The notes below the pieces were generated by a model that made no database searches, had not been told where the DNA came from, and saw only the letters and a program-made list of their open reading frames with translations. The translations under genes were made by a program, and so were the position numbers. Positions 17,213-26,656 of a stretch of 64,000 nucleotides of DNA are shown one piece after another; positions within the stretch are counted from its first letter, which is position 1; every line of letters starts with the position of its first letter. Origin of the DNA: CALAGJ01 sp964293305 (lineage in GTDB: Bacteria; Bacteroidota; Bacteroidia; Chitinophagales; Chitinophagaceae); assembly GCA_964293305.1 (NCBI GenBank), contig CAXYYO010000007.1:1-64000 (forward strand), written 5' to 3'.

Positions 17213-19741
17213 ATGGATAATAATTTTTCAGCACAAGTAAAAGAAATAATTTCTTACAGCAGAGAAGAGGCTTTGAGGCTGGGTAATGATTTCATTGGAA
17301 CAGAGCATCTGCTACTGGGTTTAATAAGGGAGGGGGATAATACAGCCGTAAAAACTTTAAAGCAATTAAATGTAGATTTATATGAATTGCGCAAAGAAAT
17401 CGAGCTGGCCGTAAAAGATAAGACAGGAAAAAACATTGCAAATATCAACAGTTTACCACTTACTAAGCAGGCAGAAAAGGTAATACGCATTACAGTATTA
17501 GAATCTAAGTCTTTCAAAAGCCCAACAGTAGAAACAGAACATTTACTGTTATCAATTTTAAAGAATAAAGAAAATATTGCAACACAAATTTTAAATCAAT
17601 TTGATGTTGATTATGAATTATTCAGAACTGAATTTGGTATGCTGAAGGGAAATGATGTTAAAAGCGAATTTAATGAAGAGAATGATGATGATTTTGAAGA
17701 TGAAAGAAAGCAGGGTTATGCCCAACAAAAAAGTAAACAACCTGTAAATACCAAAAGCAGAACCCCGGTTTTAGATAATTTTGGTAGAGATATTACAAGA
17801 TTGGCAGAATCTGGTTCATTGGATCCAATAGTAGGTAGAGAAAAAGAAATTGAAAGAGTATCTCAAATATTATCCCGAAGGAAAAAAAATAACCCCATCC
17901 TCATAGGTGAGCCGGGTGTGGGTAAAACAGCAATAGTAGAAGGACTTGCGTTAAGAATTATTCAGAAAAAAGTTAGTAGGGTTTTATATGACAAACGCGT
18001 TGTAAGCCTTGATTTGGCTGCATTAGTGGCAGGTACAAAATACAGGGGACAGTTTGAAGAGCGGATGAAAGCCATCATGAATGAATTGGAAAAAAGTAGA
18101 GATGTAATATTATTTATTGATGAAATACATACCATTGTTGGAGCAGGTGGTGCCAGTGGTTCTTTAGATGCTAGCAATATATTTAAACCCGCATTATCCC
18201 GTGGGGAACTGCAATGTATAGGTGCATCTACTTTGGATGAATATCGGATGCATATTGAAAAAGATGGTGCTTTGGATCGCAGGTTTCAAAAAGTATTGGT
18301 AGAGCCGCCTTCCATTGATGAAACCATTCAAATATTGACCAATATAAAATCTAAGTATGAAGATTATCATAATGTATCTTATGCAGATGATGCCATAAAT
18401 GCATGTGTAAAATTGAGCGATCGATATATGACGGATCGATTACTTCCTGATAAGGCTATTGATGTAATGGATGAAGTAGGGGCAAGAGTACATTTGAAAA
18501 ATATTAATGTGCCACCCACAATCATAGAACTAGAGCAGAAGATTGAAGACGTAAAAGTTGAAAAAAATAAGGTTGTTAAAAGCCAGCGATTTGAAGAAGC
18601 AGCTGCTCTGCGTGATACGGAGAAAAACTTAGATATAGAACTTCAAAAGGCAAAAGCAGATTGGGAAGAAGATAGTAAAAACAAAAAATTTCCCATCACC
18701 GAAGAAGATATTGCAGAAGTGGTGAGTATGATGACCGGAATACCGGTGAAAAGAATGGTACAGGCAGAAACTGAAAAACTCAGAAATATGTCTGTTGATA
18801 TGGGCAAAATGGTTATTGGGCAGGAAGAGGCTATTCTCAAAGTGGTAAAGTCTATACAGAGAAATAGGGTGGGTTTAAAAGACCCCAAAAAACCTATTGG
18901 TACATTTATATTTCTTGGGCCCACAGGTGTTGGTAAAACAGAGTTGGCTAGAGCATTAGCCCGCTATATGTTTGACAGTGAAGATGCACTTGTAAGGATT
19001 GATATGAGTGAATACATGGAGAAGTTTACCATTAGCAGACTGATTGGAGCGCCTCCAGGATATGTGGGTTATGAAGAAGGCGGTCAGCTAACCGAAAAAG
19101 TAAGACGTAAACCATATTCCGTTATTCTTCTGGATGAAATAGAAAAAGCACACCCGGATATTTATAATATTCTATTACAAGTATTAGATGATGGTCAGTT
19201 GACAGATGGATTGGGAAGAAAAGTTGATTTTAAAAACACCCTCATCATTATGACCTCAAATATTGGTGTACGTCAATTAAAAGATTTTGGTGATGGTGTT
19301 GGTTTTGCCACAGCAGCTAGGGTACAAAATCAGGATGATAATAATAAAGCAGTTATTGAAAAAGCACTTAAGCGTACATTTTCTCCTGAGTTTTTAAACC
19401 GTATTGATGATGTCATGATTTTCAATTCACTTACAAAAGAGCATATATTTTCTATCATTGATATTTTGCTGAAAGGAGTAATGGCAAGATTAAAAAATCT
19501 GGGTCTTCAACTAGAGCTAACAGAGACAGCCAAAGCATTTATTGCTGATAAAGGCTATGATGTGCAATTTGGTGCCAGACCATTACACAGAGCATTACAG
19601 AAATATTTGGAAGATCCACTTGCTGAAGAAATCCTTTCCTTACATGTACAAGAGGGAGATACCATGATAGCAGATTTCGATGCAGAAAATAGTAAAATTG
19701 TATTTGAGTATCGGAGAAATGAATTAAAAACGGAAGCTTAA
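17213..19741 (+). CDS. clpC: ATP-dependent Clp protease ATP-binding subunit ClpC
   Basis: 842 aa AAA+ unfoldase. The N-terminal double Clp_N repeat spans about 1-145. D1 has Walker A G232-E-P-G-V-G-K-T239 and Walker B D303-E304. A middle coiled region with UVR-type motif (about 438-475) is diagnostic for ClpC. D2 has Walker A G569-P-T-G-V-G-K-T576 and D-E-I-E-K-A-H. The V-G-F tripeptide at about 696-698 in D2 is the expected ClpP-docking loop, so this should feed a ClpP peptidase (not in the window). Length is typical. No CtsR-like repressor or McsAB genes are adjacent. Confidence 0.95.
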   Translation: MDNNFSAQVKEIISYSREEALRLGNDFIGTEHLLLGLIREGDNTAVKTLKQLNVDLYELRKEIELAVKDKTGKNIANINSLPLTKQAEKVIRITVLESKSFKSPTVETEHLLLSILKNKENIATQILNQFDVDYELFRTEFGMLKGNDVKSEFNEENDDDFEDERKQGYAQQKSKQPVNTKSRTPVLDNFGRDITRLAESGSLDPIVGREKEIERVSQILSRRKKNNPILIGEPGVGKTAIVEGLALRIIQKKVSRVLYDKRVVSLDLAALVAGTKYRGQFEERMKAIMNELEKSRDVILFIDEIHTIVGAGGASGSLDASNIFKPALSRGELQCIGASTLDEYRMHIEKDGALDRRFQKVLVEPPSIDETIQILTNIKSKYEDYHNVSYADDAINACVKLSDRYMTDRLLPDKAIDVMDEVGARVHLKNINVPPTIIELEQKIEDVKVEKNKVVKSQRFEEAAALRDTEKNLDIELQKAKADWEEDSKNKKFPITEEDIAEVVSMMTGIPVKRMVQAETEKLRNMSVDMGKMVIGQEEAILKVVKSIQRNRVGLKDPKKPIGTFIFLGPTGVGKTELARALARYMFDSEDALVRIDMSEYMEKFTISRLIGAPPGYVGYEEGGQLTEKVRRKPYSVILLDEIEKAHPDIYNILLQVLDDGQLTDGLGRKVDFKNTLIIMTSNIGVRQLKDFGDGVGFATAARVQNQDDNNKAVIEKALKRTFSPEFLNRIDDVMIFNSLTKEHIFSIIDILLKGVMARLKNLGLQLELTETAKAFIADKGYDVQFGARPLHRALQKYLEDPLAEEILSLHVQEGDTMIADFDAENSKIVFEYRRNELKTEA

Positions 19742-19984
19742 ATTAGAATTTTTTGAACCCATATATTGTTCTTGAAAATATTAACTAGCAGAAGCGCAGC
19801 CTAAATAAGTATTGGAGAACAATATTTGACTTTAGCCTTGTTCATCATTTGTTCAGCCAAAATCAACTTAATTACTTATCCATATTGACTTTACACTTCT
19901 GAATTATTAGGACAATTTCAATATTTGGGTTTTAAAAAAAGCTATCTTATTTATTGGTGTATCTTTTTTATATTTATGTCCTAA

Positions 19985-20466
19985 ATGAAAAATGCATTTT
20001 TTCTAGCACTTTATTATCGAAGCTTTTTCTATGAAACAGCTTTATCGAATTCAGATATAAGAAAGAGACTTACTGATGGTTTTGGAAATGATACTTTTCA
20101 AAATTATAAGTACATGCTATTCAGCAAAATAAATTTGCCTTTACGATTAGGAAAAAGAATCTATCATACCTTTTTACAGTCTTTTTGAAAGGAGAACTGG
20201 TTGATGATGGTTCTAAAAGAATGCTATTGGTAAAGGTTCGTCCTGATTATCTTTTTATCATAATTCAAATCATCATTTTACTTTTTGCCATAAGTAAAGT
20301 ATATCTATTTTTCATAAATCATCAAGTTCTGAGCAATACACTGTTTCATTTAATGGTGTGTATTGTTGGTTCATTACTCAACTATATTTTTGCCTTAGGA
20401 TTTTCTAATAATTTAAAAGATAATTTTGAGGCAGTGATAATGGATAGCGATAAAAAAGTTGTTTAG
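19985..20466 (+). pseudogene. hypothetical membrane protein broken by one frameshift
   Basis: Two overlapping partial frames make one sensible protein. Frame A starts at the ATG at 19985 (MKNAFFLALYYRSFFYETAL...) and runs to F-S-K near 20128. Frame B then continues with N-K-F-A-F-T-I-R-K-K-N-L-S-Y-L-F and later K-G-E-L-V-D-D-G-S-K-R, two membrane helices, and the stop at 20466. Adding one A to the AAAA run at 20126-20129 joins them seamlessly into about 160 aa. The layout (short N-terminal soluble part, central beta region, two helices) is that of small hypothetical Bacteroidota proteins whose function is unknown. It may be a real 1-nt deletion or a sequencing error in a homopolymer. It lies between clpC and convergent dnaG. 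Confidence 0.55.
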
Positions 20467-20487
20467 GTATTTCAAACAGCGTATTAC

Positions 20488-22410
20488 TTATTTTATAATG
20501 ACTGTGCCCAGTTCCTTGGTTAATTCCTGCTCCATCCTTTTTAGCTGAATATTTATTTCCACGAGTTGTTTTTGCTGAGAATATTCCACTGTTTTTTGAA
20601 AATCAAGTTGATTAATCTCTAACATATTTTTTATTTTTCTCAGCTTGTAGTATAATAATGTGCTTTGTGCATCTTTATGGCTATTGTCCACATTTATTAC
20701 TTGTACATTTTCCAACTTTTCATCCCATCGAAGGCTCAGTTCATAGGGAAACATGGTAACCAAGACTGTAAGATTTCTTACCACTTCATCAGGGTGATAT
20801 AAAAGTGATTTTACGGTAGGTTCCTCGCCTGCTTCATAAAGTGATTTGTATACTTGCATTAAAAGAATCATGTCATCATTGGCGAGTGGATAAGATTCCA
20901 TTTCTTGAAATATATGTGTAGCAATAGTCATTTCTTCTGACCATTCTTTCAAACCATATTCTATCAAAACCCTTAGTAAACCACGCTCTTGCAAAAAATC
21001 CTTATGTAGGAGCAGTGTATTTTCATCTGTTATATTTCTAGGGGAATTAGGACTTGCTTTTTCTTGATCTGGAGGCTGCCATTTATTTTCTTTTTGTAGC
21101 CTTTCCTGTGAAATTTTATTGATGAGATTGGTTAATCCATATTCATCAATCTGAAGTATGGCGGCTGTTTTTTTTATGTATTCATTTCTGCGTACAAAAT
21201 CTTCAGCTTGATTGATGCGGCTTATGGTTTCTGCCACCTGATTAACGGCATCATTTTTTTTGGTTACATCCTGCCCAGCTTCACGCAGTAAAATGTCCAA
21301 TTGAAAAAGAATAAAATCCTTTCTGTTTTCTTTTATAAAATCTCGAACATAAGTAGCACCATTATTTTTGGAAAAGCTATCAGGGTCTTCATTGTCGGGT
21401 AGTAAAACCAGTCGTACGTTTAAGCCTTCCTCTAATGCCATATCGAGACCACGCATGGCTGCTTTTATACCTGCGGCATCTCCATCATAAATGATAGTAA
21501 GATTGGATGAATACTTTTTTATAAGCCGTAGCTGATCAGTTGTAAGTGATGTGCCTCCACTAGCTACAGCATTTTCAATGCCCACCTGATGAAGGCTTGT
21601 AACGTCAGTATATCCTTCTACCAATAAGCATTCATTTTGCTTATCAATATACTGTCTAGCAAAGTATGCCCCGTACAGAATTTTACTTTTTACATAAATT
21701 TCATTTTCGGGTGTGTTGATATATTTAGGAGCTTTATCTGCTTTTCCAATAACCCGTGCACCAAAGCCCAAAATTTTTCCTGTGGCACTATGTATGGGAA
21801 ATATTATACGACCACGATAATTGTCAGCAAGCATACTGCCACGCTCTGTTACTAAGCCTGTTTTAAGTAGGAGTGGCTTTGTAAATTGCTGAGCTAATGC
21901 TGCATTTGCAAATTGACTTCCATCATTTGGGCAATAGCCTATTTGAAATTTTTCAATGGTTTCTGTACTAAAGCCTCTTTCTTCTAAATAGGTTAAGGCT
22001 ATGGTCTTACCTTCATCTGTGTGCAGCAGCTGATCTGAAAAAAAACCAGTAGCAAATTTATTGATGATATAGAGGCTGTCTGCCTCCTGCATACGCTGCC
22101 GATCTTCTTCTTTGGCAAAGGTTTCTTCTATTTCTACATTGTATCGTTGTGCCAGCCATTTCAGTGCTTCTGTGTAGCTGTATTTTTCGCTTTCCATTAA
22201 GAAAGTGATGGCGTTTCCACTTTTTCCACAGCCAAAGCACTTATAAATTTCTTTTGCCGGAGATACTATAAAACTGGGTGTTTTTTCATTGTGAAAAGGG
22301 CATAATCCTAAATAGTTGGTACCCCTTCTTTTCAGGTTTACAAACTCACCCACTACATCTAAAATGCTAATGCGGCTGGTAATCTGATCTATGGTTTGTT
22401 TTGAAATCAT
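20488..22410 (-). CDS. dnaG: DNA primase
   Basis: 640 aa. The zinc-binding domain has C37-P-F-H40 and C58-F-G-C61. The RNA-polymerase core and TOPRIM domain follow, with catalytic E265 in L-L-V-E-G-Y-T-D-V and D309-x-D311 in Y-D-G-D-A-A-G. The C-terminal helicase-interacting region is Lys/Glu-rich and divergent, as expected in Bacteroidota. It synthesises primers at the replication fork with DnaB. Identification is firm. The gene is convergent with the frameshifted gene at 19985 and divergent from bioB. Confidence 0.96.
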   Translation of the reverse strand: MISKQTIDQITSRISILDVVGEFVNLKRRGTNYLGLCPFHNEKTPSFIVSPAKEIYKCFGCGKSGNAITFLMESEKYSYTEALKWLAQRYNVEIEETFAKEEDRQRMQEADSLYIINKFATGFFSDQLLHTDEGKTIALTYLEERGFSTETIEKFQIGYCPNDGSQFANAALAQQFTKPLLLKTGLVTERGSMLADNYRGRIIFPIHSATGKILGFGARVIGKADKAPKYINTPENEIYVKSKILYGAYFARQYIDKQNECLLVEGYTDVTSLHQVGIENAVASGGTSLTTDQLRLIKKYSSNLTIIYDGDAAGIKAAMRGLDMALEEGLNVRLVLLPDNEDPDSFSKNNGATYVRDFIKENRKDFILFQLDILLREAGQDVTKKNDAVNQVAETISRINQAEDFVRRNEYIKKTAAILQIDEYGLTNLINKISQERLQKENKWQPPDQEKASPNSPRNITDENTLLLHKDFLQERGLLRVLIEYGLKEWSEEMTIATHIFQEMESYPLANDDMILLMQVYKSLYEAGEEPTVKSLLYHPDEVVRNLTVLVTMFPYELSLRWDEKLENVQVINVDNSHKDAQSTLLYYKLRKIKNMLEINQLDFQKTVEYSQQKQLVEINIQLKRMEQELTKELGTVIIK

Positions 22411-22633
22411 ATTCTCATGGCAAATGTTCAGAAAAAATATGGATTAATTATTTTTTACTTCTGTATGGTACATTGCTCGAAGAGCAAATTAAAAAAATAA
22501 AAAAACATTTTCTCTATCTTGTATTTTAATATAGAACATTCGAGAAAATTATCTAGTAAGATTTGAGTTGGATTGATGTTAGTAGTTTGATTTTTAAGTG
22601 CATCCCTTACCTTAGCGGCCTTAATTAAAATGC

Positions 22634-23617
22634 ATGGAACAAATTCGTAATAACTGGACTATTTTAGAAATTCAAAATATTTATAATTCCCCTTTATTAG
22701 ATTTAGTTTATAGAGCAGCTTCTGTGCACCGTAAATACAATAATACAGCTGAAGTACAGGTATGTACATTGCTCAGTATTAAAACCGGTGGTTGTGCAGA
22801 AGATTGTTCCTATTGCCCTCAGGCAGCTAGATATCATACAGACATAAATGTACAGGCTTTGATGCAGAAGGATGCAGTTTTGGACTATGCTCAAAAAGCA
22901 AAAGATGCAGGAAGTACCCGCTTTTGCATGGGTGCTGCATGGAGAGAAGTACGAGATAATAGGGATTTTGATAGAGTAATTGAAATGGTAAAAGGTGTGA
23001 ATGAAATGGGTATGGAAGTTTGCTGTACGCTGGGTATGCTTACAGAAAATCAGGCCAAAAAATTAGCAGATGCTGGCCTTCATGCATATAACCACAACTT
23101 AGATACTTCCGATGAATATTATGGTGAAATAATTAGTACAAGAACTTATAACGATAGGTTAGAAACACTAGATCATGTAAGGAAAGCAGGAGTTACTGTT
23201 TGTTGTGGTGGAATTATTGGTCTTGGAGAATCTCATGATGATCGTATTAAAATGCTCTACACACTGGCTACTATGCCTTCTCACCCTGAGAGTGTACCTA
23301 TCAATGCATTGGTGCCAGTAAAAGGAACACCATTAGAACACAATCAAAAAGTAGATGTTTGGGATATGGTGCGTATGATTGCCACAGCCCGCATCCTGAT
23401 GCCAGCTACAATGGTTAGACTTAGCGCTGGTAGAATGGATATGACACTTACCGAACAGGCATTTTGTTTTATGGCAGGTGCCAATTCAATATTTGCCGGT
23501 GATAAATTATTAACCACACCAAACCCTTCGTTTGAATCGGACAACCAGATGTTTGAATTACTCGGTTTGAAACCTCGTGTTGCTTTTAAGGAAGCAAAAG
23601 AACTAGTGATGGATTAG
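22634..23617 (+). CDS. bioB: biotin synthase
   Basis: 327 aa radical-SAM enzyme converting dethiobiotin to biotin. The radical-SAM cluster motif C54-A-E-D-C58-S-Y-C61 is intact, and S-Y-C-P-Q, G-A-A-W-R, N-H-N-L-D-T-S and S-A-G-R are typical BioB blocks including the auxiliary [2Fe-2S] ligands. Other bio genes are not in view, so it stands alone here. The 223-nt gap upstream contains no recognised BirA operator. Confidence 0.96.
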   Translation: MEQIRNNWTILEIQNIYNSPLLDLVYRAASVHRKYNNTAEVQVCTLLSIKTGGCAEDCSYCPQAARYHTDINVQALMQKDAVLDYAQKAKDAGSTRFCMGAAWREVRDNRDFDRVIEMVKGVNEMGMEVCCTLGMLTENQAKKLADAGLHAYNHNLDTSDEYYGEIISTRTYNDRLETLDHVRKAGVTVCCGGIIGLGESHDDRIKMLYTLATMPSHPESVPINALVPVKGTPLEHNQKVDVWDMVRMIATARILMPATMVRLSAGRMDMTLTEQAFCFMAGANSIFAGDKLLTTPNPSFESDNQMFELLGLKPRVAFKEAKELVMD

Positions 23618-23647
23618 TCGAATAACTTAATGAAGAAACTATTACTT

Positions 23648-24931
23648 TTAATCTGGGTAGTATAAATATTTTGACCGTATCTTTTTGAATTGTTCGATAT
23701 CTTTTATCCAACTTTTTCTAATCTCAAATTCTGGAACTCCAGTTTCTATCTGTTTTTTAAATTTACGATTGCCTGACAGTTTATTAAAGAAAAAATCTTT
23801 TGCATTTTTTGTTGTCGGTTTTATAAAAAAGGCATCCTTATGAGTAAAATGATGATAAGCTATTTTAATATATTTAAGCTGAATTTGGGAATTGAATTCC
23901 CATAGTATTTCCTTACTGTTAGTGGGGAGCTGCCAACCATAGCAAATTTTATTTTCATGTTTTGGATGTAAAGACCCTTCATTTGCCGTAGGCGTAAACG
24001 AAAATAAAAATTTCTGATACTCAGGGTGTCCAAAAACTAAAAATGGGGTAGGAGTCCCTCTACCTTCGCTGAGTACTGTGCCTTCAAAAAGGCAAGTAGA
24101 TGGATAAGCATAAATAGCAGCCATAGTGTTTAGATTTGGTGATGGCGCTATGGGCAACTCATACTTAGATTGATGTGTATAATTGATACATTTTATGACT
24201 TGAAAATGGAAAGGTGTATCCGCTGTATTTTTTGCATGACGATAATATTCAAATCTTTTATTGGCTTGTACGGACTGTAGCCATCCTTCACCTGCTATCA
24301 TCATGGCATATTCACCTATAGTCATTCCATATACAATTGGTATCGGCTGCATGCCCACAAAACTTTTAAAATCGGTATCAAGTACAGGACCGTCAATATA
24401 AAAACCATTGGGATTGGGGCGGTCTAATATCATCAGTGGTTTAGCTTCTTCAAACGCTGCCTCCATAAAATATTGTAATGAAGATATATACGTATAAAAA
24501 CGACAACCCACATCCTGAATGTCAAAAACCAATATATCCACATTTGAAAAGTCATTTGCCGAAGGCTTTAATTTCTTTCCATAAAGTGATACTACTTTTA
24601 TTCCTGTACTTTTATCAATATAATCTCCTGTGTGTGCTCCTGCTTCTGCTGTACCTCTAAAGCCATGTTCTGGTGCATAAATACAAGTTACGTTTATGCC
24701 ACTGGAGAGTAAAGTATCTATTAAATGTGTAGTACCAATAACCGATGTATGATTTGAAAACACACCAATTCTTTTATCTGCTAATAAAGGAAGATAAACC
24801 TCTGTACGATAAGCAGCAGGCAAAATAGGAGCTGTTATGTTTGATATTTCTGATTGAATCTGTAGTGCTTTACTGTTTATACTACAAAAAGTAAAAACAG
24901 CAATGAAGAGTGATAATATTTTTATTTTCAT
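23648..24931 (-). CDS. namZ: exo-beta-N-acetylmuramidase NamZ (DUF1343)
   Basis: 427 aa with an N-terminal signal peptide (hydrophobic stretch after MKIKILS...), so periplasmic or envelope located. The DUF1343 pattern is clear: R-I-G-V-F-S-N-H-T-S near 53, A-P-E-H-G-F-R-G near 85, F-D-I-Q-D-V-G-C-R-F-Y-T-Y near 137, L-D-R-P-N-P-N-G near 168 and A-P-S-P-N-L near 263. NamZ-family enzymes release MurNAc from the non-reducing ends of peptidoglycan fragments for recycling. No muropeptide transport genes are adjacent. Family assignment is firm; enzymatic role is inferred from characterised members. Confidence 0.9.
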   Translation of the reverse strand: MKIKILSLFIAVFTFCSINSKALQIQSEISNITAPILPAAYRTEVYLPLLADKRIGVFSNHTSVIGTTHLIDTLLSSGINVTCIYAPEHGFRGTAEAGAHTGDYIDKSTGIKVVSLYGKKLKPSANDFSNVDILVFDIQDVGCRFYTYISSLQYFMEAAFEEAKPLMILDRPNPNGFYIDGPVLDTDFKSFVGMQPIPIVYGMTIGEYAMMIAGEGWLQSVQANKRFEYYRHAKNTADTPFHFQVIKCINYTHQSKYELPIAPSPNLNTMAAIYAYPSTCLFEGTVLSEGRGTPTPFLVFGHPEYQKFLFSFTPTANEGSLHPKHENKICYGWQLPTNSKEILWEFNSQIQLKYIKIAYHHFTHKDAFFIKPTTKNAKDFFFNKLSGNRKFKKQIETGVPEFEIRKSWIKDIEQFKKIRSKYLYYPD

Positions 24932-25073
24932 AACGGATGCAATTTGAATATGATTTATGAGAAAATACTACTAATTATAAAAGGGTAAGAAAGTGGTAGA
25001 ACACCTTTCTTCTTCATAAAAAAAATGAATACCTTAGATATTCATTTCAATTATGAAAGACAAATAGTATATA

Positions 25074-25514
25074 TTAATCTTCTTTTTTCAATTCACATTT
25101 GTCTGGCTTTGCTTTTAGTATGAATTTCTTTGCCGTACTTTTAGTAATTTCATTGAGTAATATTCTTACACTAACCAGATTTGAATTTATATCACATTGA
25201 ACATAGTAAGTTTTACCAGCTTCCAACTCAAGTTCTAAATTGTCTTTTGGTTTACCAATACCCAATCCACCTCTTTTGGAGGAAAAAACAACTTTGCCCG
25301 AGTCTGAAATGTAGGTAACATACCTGTTATTGCTAATTCTGCAAAATTCATTGTCGTCTGCCATTAATACCCAGTTATCTAATGCATTAGCCATTTCTGG
25401 TGGTCTTATAAAAATAACAAGTGCTTTATCTGAGGGAGCACTGGGAATAGTGTCTTGCGCTTGAGACACCAATGAAACTAATAAGAAAAAGACAACGTAA
25501 AAATTTCTTTTCAT
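25074..25514 (-). CDS. secreted DUF2846-like hypothetical protein
   Basis: 146 aa from the ATG at 25514, chosen because it starts a clean signal peptide (MKRNFYVVFFLLVSLVSQAQ); the longer frame to 25544 adds ten residues with no such signal. The mature part has A-L-V-I-F-I-R-P, then a beta strand ending W-V-L-M-A-D-D, and L-E-L-E-L-E-A-G-K-T-Y-Y-V-Q-C-D, a layout similar to DUF2846 (periplasmic beta-sandwich). The last 25 residues are Lys-rich. Function is unknown. It stands apart from neighbouring genes, so it is probably a single-gene unit. Confidence 0.65.
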   Translation of the reverse strand: MKRNFYVVFFLLVSLVSQAQDTIPSAPSDKALVIFIRPPEMANALDNWVLMADDNEFCRISNNRYVTYISDSGKVVFSSKRGGLGIGKPKDNLELELEAGKTYYVQCDINSNLVSVRILLNEITKSTAKKFILKAKPDKCELKKED

Positions 25515-25575
25515 TTTATGATTTTTGCAAAAAAAATAACTCATTTTTAAATAGCTCTTTTTTTGGCGGTTATTA

Positions 25576-26398
25576 TTATTCAGGGAGGTGAATGGGAATC
25601 CATCTATGATCCACTAAATAAATTCCTAAAGTGGTTAGATCTTGCAGTGATACTACATGAGGTGGCGAATAATCAATATCAGTTATGTGCAAGGGTTTCG
25701 CCTTATAGGGATTTGTCGGCTGATTTCCATCTCCATCAAACCATATAGAATTTCCAAAATGTGGAAGAGGCGACCCAGTCCCAAGAATACCGGGATGCTG
25801 GTATGTTAAGGTTAACATCATTTCTTTTAATAAAAACTTACTTGTTGTCATCATACCTATCTCATTTGTTTCAATGGAATTATCACTCATGCATAATGTT
25901 TTGAATTGATTTAAAACGTCTGGTAAAGCCCCTGACATTTCATTTGGTGATACAAGAGGATTGGCATTGCCAATTGGTTCAAAAGCCGGCCCTCCATCTT
26001 TTGAATCTATCCAACCCCTCGCCCTTGAGGGTTCATACCAATGCATTTTAAATGAAAAAAGATCACCATACTCATTTTTCTTTACAAAGTATTTTGATTT
26101 ATAATATTCGCCATAGTAAGCAGAATTGATGCGTCATTCCAAATATTAATAGCAAAAGAAACAGAGATAGAAAATTTTAACTTGCAAAAAAAGTAAACAA
26201 TTTCAAAATCATAATTAAGTATTTTTCGCCCTTTGGGCAATGTATAAAGTTGAGGTATAACAGAGGAATCAATTAAACTAATGTAATGTCTTTGGATTGT
26301 TCAATATGACCAATTGTAATTTTAATCAGATAAATATCAACAGCATCGAAATCATACGAAGGATCAGACTCTCCCTTTGATGGATTTTGGTAAGCCAT
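25576..26398 (-). pseudogene. unknown protein gene broken by two frameshifts
   Basis: Three consecutive minus-strand frames read as one protein of about 270 residues. Part 1: from the ATG at 26398 (MAYQNPSKGESDPSYDFDAV...) to about 26280, where it hits a stop at 26273. Part 2: a second frame, I-D-S-S-V-I-P-Q-L-Y-T-L-P-K-G-R-K ... A-I-N-I-W-N-D-A-S-I, open to about 26125. Part 3: a third frame, N-S-A-Y-Y-G-E-Y-Y-K-S-K-Y-F ... H-L-P-E, ending at 25576 and containing the only long open frame (from 26046). Each part has protein-like composition and the joins are tight, so this is a recently decayed gene. I recognise no domain; it is polar, without signal peptide or membrane helix. Only the third part would be called by an ORF finder. 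Confidence 0.6.
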
Positions 26399-26630
26399 TT
26401 TAAATTGGTATAAAATTGTTATTACCAAGCATTCCCTATTTCAAAAGCAGCTACTTTTTAGCGTATAATAATGTTGGCATTTGTTTATTATTGAGATGAT
26501 TTTCTCAAAATTTGATTCTAGTAATGTTTAAATTATGAACATAGTAAATGTTTTGATTTAAGTTAATAAATATTTACGAGAAAACTATCCACAGCGCCTT
26601 GTAAATACCAATCTGCTAAGCTGATGCACA

Positions 26631-26638
26631 TATATTTG
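26631..26638 (+). promoter_or_regulatory. -7 promoter element of glyA
   Basis: TATATTTG matches the Bacteroidota -7 consensus TAnnTTTG. It lies 18 nt before the ATG at 26657 and just downstream of the alternative ATG at 26624, which it would place upstream of the transcript. It therefore supports the shorter GlyA start. Confidence 0.45.
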
Positions 26639-26656
26639 TACCAAAAATATTCATGC

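Noticed and set aside
22473..22487. TTGCTC-GAA-GAGCAA hairpin between dnaG and bioB.
   Set aside because: No T tract on either side in the direction of a gene end; the two genes diverge here, so no terminator is needed. Too short to call an operator.
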